Shown here one piece after another: positions 56,971 through 64,000 of a stretch of 64,000 bases of DNA. Location: the NCBI GenBank assembly GCA_001949185.1, contig BDGG01000013.1:926036-990035 (forward strand). Direction: 5' to 3'. Every line of letters starts with the position of its first letter. The first letter of the stretch is position 1. The translations under genes were made by a program, and so were the position numbers. This DNA is from Ramazzottius varieornatus (Eukaryota; Tardigrada; Eutardigrada; Parachela; Ramazzottiidae). The notes beneath the pieces are model-generated. The model was not told where the DNA came from and did not search any database. It worked only from the letters and a program-made list of their open reading frames with translations.

Positions 56971-59730
56971 TACGAGGTGAAGTGCAAAACTTTACTAGCG
57001 GCTAAAACATTACTAAGCACCTGTAGAGAAAGATTTCTCAACGCGTATTGGATAGATTTGCTTGCTCCTTTTTATAAAAAAATCAGCAGGCTCTTGTCTT
57101 GGCTTTTGGTGAGGCGAACTGAAAAACGAGTAGGGATACAGACACAGGAATTTAAACTGTCCAGACTCTTCCTCGATATTAGGGAAAACACTCCCTGAAG
57201 AGCGGCGCCACACGTTTCCGGTCGGTCAGCTGACTTCACCATCTACGTGCTGAGTAAGGCAGCAGCCTGCCTCGTCGCTTGAAAAGTTAGTGATGTTTCC
57301 GCAGCACCAGATTATCCCAAGGACAAGTCCTTGATTAATTGATATTAAATGTTTCCCACTTGAAAGTTTTGTGAATTTCATTTTGTAAATCATTCAGCAT
57401 TGCTGAAATTTGCTGTCCTCGCTAGTCCTTTCTGTTCTTCTTTGACTGCAATAATATTATCGCTGTAATACTGCTGTGCGAACATGGAGAAGCCTGTGAG
57501 GAAGTACAACGGAAATCATACTGGTCTGCTGGATGCGTTGGCAGCAATCGAGAGCGGAGCGATGACTACGAACCGAGCCTCAAAACACTTCGGTATCCCT
57601 CAGAAGACGCTGAGCAATAAGATCAACGGAGTTCATACGAAGAAGGTTGGCAGACCTTGAACTTTTACGGATGAGGAGGAGAAAGAGATCTGTGACATCT
57701 TACTGTGCTGCGCAAAGGTTGGAGCACCGCTCAACAAGAGGAAACTGATGGAAATCGTCCGAGCAATTGCACTTCACAAAGGTAAATCTTCTTCGTAAAC
57801 AGGTGCCGTAATCAAAGCTCTTCCTCTTCCGCCGATCGGGTATTCCCATGTCAAATGAACTACCTGGTGGGCTAGCGAAGCTGTTTCTGTTCATGTGTGG
57901 AATGGTATTATTTATAGGCATTGACGAAGGAAAGTTCGGTTCTCGGTGGCACCGAGATCTTTTGGGCAGGCACAAGGAGGTGGCGTTGCGAACGCTTTGT
58001 GCTGTAAGCATGAAGAAGTCAAGAGAATGGACCAGAGATCGATGTGAAGGATGGATCAAGTTGCTGCAGGAATACGCTGATGATGGATATTTGAGTAATC
58101 CAAATGGAGTTTGGAATCTCGATGAGAGCGGATTCAAGCTTGCTGAAATGTACGATAAAGGATATGCCCAGAAAGGAACGCCCAATATTACTGGGTACGT
58201 CAAAGGTTCGGCAAGTGATCGCGACAATATGACACTTTTAGCTATGGGAAACGCCAGCGGAAAGATGCTGCGGCCGTTGATACTGTATAGCGGGAAACTT
58301 CACATCGAAAGTCACTTTGACGAGACTGATGACCAGTGTTTCCTAAGTACCAATGCTTCTGGTGTGATGGACACCTTTGTGCTGACGGATTACCTTGAGA
58401 AAGAATGGCTTCCATCTCTAACCTGTGAAAAGGTACGGCTCGGCTAGACAAATTTGATTCTTGAAAAATTTTCGAAAAAAATAATCTTATTCTACGATGG
58501 CCATTGTTCACATCTGAACTGCCTTGCACTTCTCGCCGCTTGTATGGAAAGGATTCAAGGATGAACACTGATATCGACGTAAGAACTTAATTTTTGCTTC
58601 TGACTTGATCAACCCCTGTCTAGTTCTCGTCTTTCTGAACCGCTCATTTTAGGTGACTCGTCAAAACTTTCCGTCGCATATTGTCAAATTATGGGCTCCG
58701 AATGCTTCGACATATTCGTTCAACCTAGGCGGTCCTTTGAAACATGGCTTTGAGCTGACAGGACTCCCTTCAGCTCTGACGTACTAAGAGCAACCGTTGA
58801 TCCAAATCTACCGGTGGACGAAGATGAGGATGAGGATCAAGAAGTGATCGCGCGTGAGTACCATTACGATGAGATTTCCAAAATTCTTCAAGAAAGCCTG
58901 AGCTTAGACGAGGACAAGACTAGAACATGTCTAATCCAGATCAAACAGATTGTCCAGCGCGCATCAGCTGCTCAAGTTATCGCTGCTGACTTCCACGCTC
59001 ATCTGCTGAAAGCGGCACCAAAGAAAAAAAGACAGCTAAAAGATTCTCGTCTTGATCCCAAGCACGGGCTAGCTTTAACTCGATCAGAATTCATCAGTGT
59101 CAAATTGGACGCAATCCGCAAGGCCAAAGAACAAAAAGCCAAGACCAAGAAACAGAACAAGAAAGATGCTGTTGCTCGTCCCGATGATGTCCCTGTAAGC
59201 GCCAAGAAGAACCCACGCACACGGAAAGCAGCCCCGAAGACGCCAAAGACCAGCGAAGTTCCAGTAGATTCGTCCGTTCCATCCACCAGCAAGGCTCCAG
59301 GTCGAGCCCGGCTTGCCAGAACCGCAAAGAAAGCCGTCGAAAGTGCGAATTCCGCATTGAAAGCACCTCCCAAGCCGAGGAAGCCCAGAGCAAAGAAACA
59401 GTGAAGCCGGTAGCAGATAATTGCATCGAATTTTGTTTTTTAAAAACGACTCTTTGTCCAGATCAGGTCGTTCAAATGCTACCTCACCGAGGTTCTAGGC
59501 GGTTAAAGCAGAAATCCTTGTCCAGTGCCACCTTTGTGACAGTAAAACTACAGTGATTTCTATTACAGTTCGGCCAAACGAAAATCTCCGCGGAAACTTT
59601 ACTAACTTTTCTCTCACAGCAAGGCTTGCTCTGGCTGCTTCTTGTTAGATTTTCCAGCACCGCAACGCCACCTTGAAACCCAAAGTAGTAATGTTTTAGC
59701 CGCTAGTAAAGTTTGGCACTTCACCTCGTA
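56971..59730 (+). mobile_element. pogo/Tigger-type transposon, complete, 2,760 bp
   Basis: Terminal inverted repeats 56971-57015 (TACGAGGTGAAGTGCAAAAC...) and 59686-59730 differ at one of 45 positions. Both start with TA. The interior encodes a DDE_1 (Tigger) transposase on the plus strand. Nearly identical arms point to recent insertion. The start TACGAGGT is shared with MITE family A, which may be its non-autonomous passenger. Confidence 0.9.
57484..59404 (+). pseudogene. Tigger/pogo DDE_1 transposase, inactivated
   Basis: ATG 57484 starts a pipsqueak-type helix-turn-helix (LLDALAAIESGAMTTNRASK, FGIPQKTLSNKI). A TGA at 57658-57660 lies in GRP-stop-TFTDEEEKE, where relatives usually have arginine, so CGA to TGA is likely. 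A frame change follows. Then come GKFGSRWHRDLLGRH, the first catalytic D (GVWNLDESGF), LAMGNASGKMLRPLILYSGK and the second D (LFYDGHCSH), then a stop. Where the third D (QPLD-V) should be, NLGGPLKHGF has lost it. The last part (58814-59404) is an acidic patch and a long lysine/proline tail. It would bind the element ends if intact. Confidence 0.85.
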
Positions 59731-59879
59731 CCTTGGAAGATGGGCTTTTGTTTTAGTTCATAAAGAGAGTCAAGAAAAGTTGACAATGATTTTACGGACA
59801 CGTTTGAAAAATCAGAAAGGACAAGTTTGCTTCGCCGCATTGTATAGACAGACGTATGTCCTACAGATTCACCTGCGCG

Positions 59880-61290
59880 CTGGCCTTGAAAAGCGTTTGA
59901 CGTAAATTCTTGACCGTCAGCATGATCAGCAATGGGTCGCATAACCCGATATTAAAAGCCGTAGAAACATGAATCCCGAATTCGTCGTCGAGCCAACGCC
60001 GAATATGAATGAGTCAAGTGCACTTGTGCGGGTAACAACGGAACGGCAACCGTCAGCAAGCCCAGAAACTCAACGTCAAAAAGCCTTGCCCAGATGTCGT
60101 GGCAATTGTAGATGGCAGCAGCCGACGACATTTTTGGCACTAGGCCTATGGACTGGGATTGTATCTCTGCGTCCATCTTTAAACTGAATTATGCCACCGG
60201 AGTTCCATGTTCAAACTCCAACGCCGTATCCAGCGTAAAACGTCCTCGCTGGCGCGGTGGAAGAAAATCTGAACTAGAATTTGTTCGGGCGGATTATCCA
60301 GCCATCGATAGGTTTTACATCCCTCGCCCGACAGGTTTTTCATCCCGTGCAGTCCTGAACGGAAGTTGCGCGCGATTCAACTTGGTTCCTCATGTTACGG
60401 AGTTACGTTTATACATTGCGTTTTAATGGTACGACCTCCCGTTGAGTTTTGAATGGTGGGCAGGTCGTAGCTGGCTCTGTTCTGACATTCTCTCCATCAC
60501 CAGAAAACGCAAGTATTTGCCGCAGCTGTGTTTCGGACCTTTGCCAGCCATCCTACCGTTTGCATTTCGGAAAAGAACTTTGTGGTTCTCGAGGGCTGTT
60601 GATAACTTTGTGTTTGGACGACCACTTCTCTGTCCTTGCTGTTCTGAATCAACGGATCACCTGTCGGGATCTTTACCATACGAAGAGTCAAGCGCACCAA
60701 GAAGCACCATTGGTAAGACCGGAGTTCATTAAGAAGCTGTAGCCAGTGCAAGTGAGTGACTCTAATCACCGCATCGTTTGCGTCGCCCTTGCGTCGCCAG
60801 GCAGTAGAACCATGTGCAGGTATAGAAGTGAAGCACAACAAACGAACGCACATCGAGCTACCAGATATAGGTGCTTGTAAGTTTGCTACGACCTGGGAAG
60901 CATTACAGCTATAATTATGTTGCCTGCCTCGAGCCTGCAACGGCAGTGTTGATCCAAACTCAGCAGATGCAGATCAGATATCGAACGACACAGCATCGTA
61001 AGCTGGACGAGTAGTTTGTCCGGTTGCGTTGATTGAATACTTGGAAATAGGACAGAACCAAGATGTTGCACAGGTTGGCGTAGGTTTGGTTGAGGACGCA
61101 CTAGTTGAGCGGAGTGTGCAAGGTTCGGTGCCGGCAAACGAGGAGTGCCAGTGGCCAGTTCAACGCCAAAGTGAAACACGTGGTAATCAGCTGAAATATC
61201 GCTCGAAAGTTTCATATCCAAGGTGGACCACTGGTAATTTCGCACCGGAGTTCAATCCCAAAGACGGTGTTTGATGCGTGGGAACCCTTA
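59880..61290 (-). pseudogene. Rhodopsin-like GPCR, broken, paralogue of 54 kb
   Basis: Minus strand, high to low: TM1 end and loop (FTLALNWPLALLVCRHRTLH, TPLN-stop-CVLNQTYANLCN), TM2 (ILVLSYFQVFNQ), a glycosylation site (NRTNYS), the TM3 region with cysteines (LRCCVVRYLICIC-stop-VWIN), TM4/loop (PVLPMVLLGALDSSYGKDP), TM6 (FLGLLTVAVPLLPAQVHLTH) and TM7 with helix 8 (NIGLCDPLLIMLTVKNLRQT, LFKA). At least four stops and several shifts. TM6 and TM7 align with the broken receptor at 53.9-54.9 kb. Confidence 0.65.
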
Positions 61291-61553
61291 ATCGTTTCGT
61301 TGGTTGGCGATTCTTTCGCAGGACATAACCCAAATCCTTTCTCGTCTGCGTCGTCCCGTGTTTTGGTATTTGCTATTACACCGTCTCTTCTTGACCCACT
61401 CGCAGACGGAATGTGTTGCCATCAGCCGGAGCCGCTCCATTGGGCAGGGTGGTTCATTGAGCTGCGGTAGGTCAGTCTCGCGCGAGACCCGCAGATACAG
61501 CGGTAGCACCGCCGGTTGCCGCGCCATCCACGTTCTCTATAACCGCGGAGCGC

Positions 61554-61724
61554 ATGCAAAAGGCCATGTTCCTGACCGTCACCCTACTGATGGGTGGACA
61601 TATCCTTAACATTGCTGCCCAGCAGAATACCTGCCTTTGGTTCGTGTACAGGCTCCTTCAGCGAAACTGCGTTCCTACCAAGGTCTTGAGCTCCCTCAGC
61701 TTACTGAGTTGCGTAACGTTTTAG
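61554..61724 (+). CDS. Possible small secreted cysteine-containing peptide
   Basis: ATG 61554 starts MQKAMFLTVTLLMGGHILNI, a strong signal-peptide pattern, then AAQQNTCLWFVYRLLQRNC and a stop 56 codons on. Three cysteines occur in the mature part. A GT after ACCAAG (about 61678) could be a donor, so this may be only the first exon. It is shorter than usual cut-offs and has no recognised family. Confidence 0.35.
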   Translation: MQKAMFLTVTLLMGGHILNIAAQQNTCLWFVYRLLQRNCVPTKVLSSLSLLSCVTF

Positions 61725-62427
61725 ATACGTAAAACGGAAAGTATATACTGTACATGTGTAATTCTTTCTTCTTGCGGCGCTGTGATTCACAGTTTTTTGG
61801 AACATGCCACGTCTTTCACGTTTGATTTCTTTTTTAATTGGCCAGCAAGCACAGAAAACCCGGAAAAAACTTCATCGGTCCTGTGGCCAGGTTTGAGAAC
61901 ATACTGATAGGCATCTGTGGTGTGATCTGTAAGCATCCGTAAGCTGTGGTGTGATTAAGGTCAAAACACGGATCGTTTCTCTGAGCGTGGGGAATGTCCT
62001 TCATCAGAATGAAACAATAGAAGCAAAAGACGTCCGCGTGTCCGACAGTGAATGCTAGATAGGTGCAACATCGTCAGTCAAGAAATTAATACGGGAACCT
62101 TGAACAGAATTATGATTGGGTCCTGGAGAGTAATCAGCCAGGACATTCGATCACGAAAAAGACTCATTTCACTCTCGTGCGGATCTTGAAGCTCGCGCGT
62201 CATCTGATCCTTTCCCTCTCCTACAATTACACACACTGTACTTAAGCTTGATGGGTTGCAGTACGGTCGTCGTTTTTTGACCTCGCCAGATGACGTTTCA
62301 GATCAGCATTGTCGCTCGTAACTGGCGCGTTGTATTGGACAGCATTGTCACGTTGTTAAAGTATTTGCTGATAACCGCTACGATTCAGAACCAAAGCCTA
62401 CGGAAATTTTTTGCCATTAGTGAGAAG
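61725..62427. other. No gene seen
   Basis: Spacer with no supported exon or repeat. Confidence 0.4.
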
Positions 62428-62724
62428 ATGGACAATCGCTCCGACTTTGCTAACTTTACTCTGCGCAATGCGACGAGACGGATCGAACTGGATATCAGCT
62501 CGACCTGGGCCTTCACGGGCCGTGCTGTGAACGCATCTCTTGGAATCTTCGGGAATTATTGTCTCATGTTAGCCGTATACAGGGACGACAGATCAAGCAG
62601 CGGAGTACGTCTCTTGATACTAAACTTTGCCATGTGTGCTTTTTGCTTTTCGCAGAAGGCCAGACCGGAATTTTGGTTCACCTATCAACCCATAACGCTA
62701 ATGCCTGTCGTTGCACTCTCTTGA
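62428..62724 (+). pseudogene. GPCR N-terminal fragment (TM1-TM2)
   Basis: ATG 62428 begins MDNRSDFANFTLRNATRR with three N-glycosylation sites, then TM1 (GRAVNASLGIFGNYCLMLAV), a short loop (YRDDRSSSGV) and the start of TM2 (RLLILNFAMC). This is the usual opening of a rhodopsin-like receptor. The frame ends at 62724 and a repeat array begins soon after. TM3-TM7 are absent, so it is truncated unless later exons lie beyond the array. Confidence 0.55.
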
Positions 62725-62842
62725 GCACCTTCTTCGGGATGACCGCGAACTGGGCTGACCTTTCACCCAATGGAAAAGTCGGACCTGGATACAGTGGCAG
62801 TAGCGTGGACGTCAATGTAGGACGCGGCATGCCGTCCAGCGA

Positions 62843-63260
62843 TCCCACATTGATTTCCCGCCACCTTGCGACCACATTGGTCACTTTGACACCCCATATT
62901 GAATTTTCTGCCGCATGTCCTTTCCAGTATTATCCCATATTGATTTCAACTCTTATTGTTGCGCTGTAAATCCCACATTGCTTTCGGTGACCCGATTTGA
63001 TGACGTCAGAGTTCCCATATTGATTTCCAAAGTACTCCCAGCCTCACCAGGTTCCCCATTGAAACCCTGTTAGTCCCATGCCTAATTGACCATGCCCATT
63101 CGCTACGTCACGAATCCCACATTGTAACCTTTTTGCCTAATCTCATTAACAACAACGGTGGACCCAGTATACAGTGCTGCCACCTGTTGTACATGACGTC
63201 ATGTATCCCACATTGAATAACATGGCATGGTCTGACCACAGGCTCCCACATTGGACCCAC
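62843..63260 (+). repeat. Array of about ten short spaced repeats (TCCCACATTG type)
   Basis: The words TCCCACATTGATTTC, CCCCATATTGAATTT, TCCCATATTGATTTC, TCCCACATTGCTTTC, TCCCATATTGATTTC, TCCCCATTGAAAC, TCCCACATTGTAAC, TCCCACATTGAATA and TCCCACATTGGACC start near 62843, 62891, 62933, 62971, 63013, 63053, 63115, 63206 and 63244. A weaker CCACATTGG lies at 62872. Most steps are 38-48 bp. The spacers differ, but several contain TGACGTCA-like words. Confidence 0.75.
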
Positions 63261-63329
63261 AGTCCTAAGCCATTTGAAAAGTTCGGTTGCTGTGCGGAGC
63301 AGAAACGTTCATCGCTGTCGTCTGAAGCG

Positions 63330-63863
63330 GCGACAGCGATGAAAGTTCCCGCTGCGCGCAACAAGCGAACTCTTCACGACTACCACCTCGTATACCAGCA
63401 GCAAGCTAGCAAGATTCTGCCACTGGTTCGAACCGTCCGACGAGATTTACCATTCTATTTCCAGTTTTTCTCGAGAACGAATTCAAGATGGCGTCGTGCG
63501 AGCTTGACAAGACCCTGTTCCTGAATGCCATGAATGGATACATGACTGGGCTGATGAAACAAGAGACCAGTACAAGCTCATCAATACTACAAACGAACGC
63601 ACAATGCTGATCCAGTACCTGACCCAATTCATCCTTCCTGGAATCCAGCGATGCCGAATCGAACATTGGTGAACAAGAAGAAGGTTCACGTAAACGGAAA
63701 CGAAAGTCAAAGTTCGTGGCCAAGGCTGGTGACAAGGGACAGATGGCAAGGGTCAACAAAATCTTGAAGCTGAACGCCGACGGTCGCTTCGTCAAACTCC
63801 CGAAGACCTGCAAACGCATTCTGTCTCTCGATGACAGCAGCGACGATGATAATAAAGCGTAGT
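63330..63863 (+). pseudogene. Frameshifted gene for a basic, probably nuclear protein
   Basis: Coding-like pieces lie in changing frames: NKRTLHDYHLVYQQQASKIL (from about 63361), MASCELDKTLFLNAMNGYMT (63488), RDQYKLINTTNERTMLIQYL, and finally ESSDAESNIGEQEEGSRKRK with KSKFVAKAGDKGQMARVNKI and SLDDSSDDDNKA, stop at 63863. The last part has a nuclear-localisation-like KRKRK and acidic tail, as in chromatin or nucleolar proteins. At least two frame changes within 150 bp are too close for normal introns, so I call it broken, though assembly errors are possible. Family not recognised. Confidence 0.4.
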
Positions 63864-64000
63864 TTCTGTAAAGAGCCGGCAGTTTCAGTCGACTGTTTTT
63901 TCAAGCGTTTCAATTGTTCTTATAGCTCTCTCTGAGCCATTTGAACCTTTATCTTGTTTTGAAATTCTTAATTTGTTTTGAATTGATTTGAAGTACCCAA

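Noticed and set aside
58999-59373. Minus-strand frames opposite the Tigger tail
   Set aside because: They are the antisense of a lysine/proline-rich coding tail and are explained by its codon composition.
62843-63260. CRISPR-like array
   Set aside because: Repeats are short and imperfect and spacer lengths vary (38 to about 90 bp). The window is plainly eukaryotic with no cas-like genes.

Overview
The window is a piece of an animal nuclear genome. Genes are split by many short GT-AG introns (mostly 50-150 bp). The recognisable products are metazoan: a clan-3 cytochrome P450, a globin, zeta-class GST/maleylacetoacetate isomerases, an SLC12 cation-chloride cotransporter, a matrix metalloproteinase with hemopexin blades, a CAP/chitin-binding secreted protein, a natriuretic-peptide-receptor-like ectodomain and rhodopsin-like GPCRs. 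Compact genes, chitin-binding and MMP genes, and a heavy load of Tc1/mariner, pogo and hAT elements suggest an ecdysozoan. A tardigrade of the Hypsibius type is my best guess, but that is inference and not proven here. I saw no tRNA or rRNA genes.

Layout. 1-7 kb is mostly transposon debris: a decayed hAT transposase, then an almost intact mariner-like (maT, DD37D) element with perfect 29-bp terminal repeats, then a small two-exon secreted protein. 7.8-10.2 kb is a complete 12-exon P450 (+). 11.6-13.0 kb is a complete 6-exon globin (-), transcribed divergently from the first maleylacetoacetate isomerase gene (13.6-15.9 kb, +), whose intron holds a 50-N assembly gap inside an inverted repeat. 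A second isomerase copy (16.4-17.4 kb) has two in-frame stops. It converges on a complete 21-exon SLC12 cotransporter (17.4-22.9 kb, -). A third, intact isomerase copy lies at 24.8-25.8 kb.

26.4-38 kb is an accessory region: three MITEs with different target-site signatures (TA, 8 bp, 9 bp), several weakly supported exons, a broken LINE, a foldback element and two broken GPCRs. 39.3-41.8 kb is a complete 9-exon secreted matrix metalloproteinase (+). 42.6-44.0 kb is a CAP plus chitin-binding gene (-) carrying premature stops. 49.5-51.7 kb is a receptor-guanylate-cyclase-type ectodomain with no catalytic half. 53.9-61.3 kb holds two paralogous broken GPCRs on the minus strand, separated by a maT element carrying a nested hAT MITE and by a complete pogo/Tigger element with 44/45-bp terminal repeats. 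The window ends with a GPCR N-terminal fragment, an array of about ten short TCCCACATTG-type repeats at roughly 40-bp spacing, and a frameshifted basic-protein gene.

The metabolic genes (P450, isomerases) and the ion transporter look functional. Most of the rest is a graveyard of receptor genes and DNA transposons, linked by a dispersed repeat (core AAGTGGCGCAC) that recurs in introns of several of the genes. I did not find a convincing new defence-type or operon-like system. The oddest unexplained structures are the spaced-repeat array near 63 kb and the clustered decay of one GPCR family.
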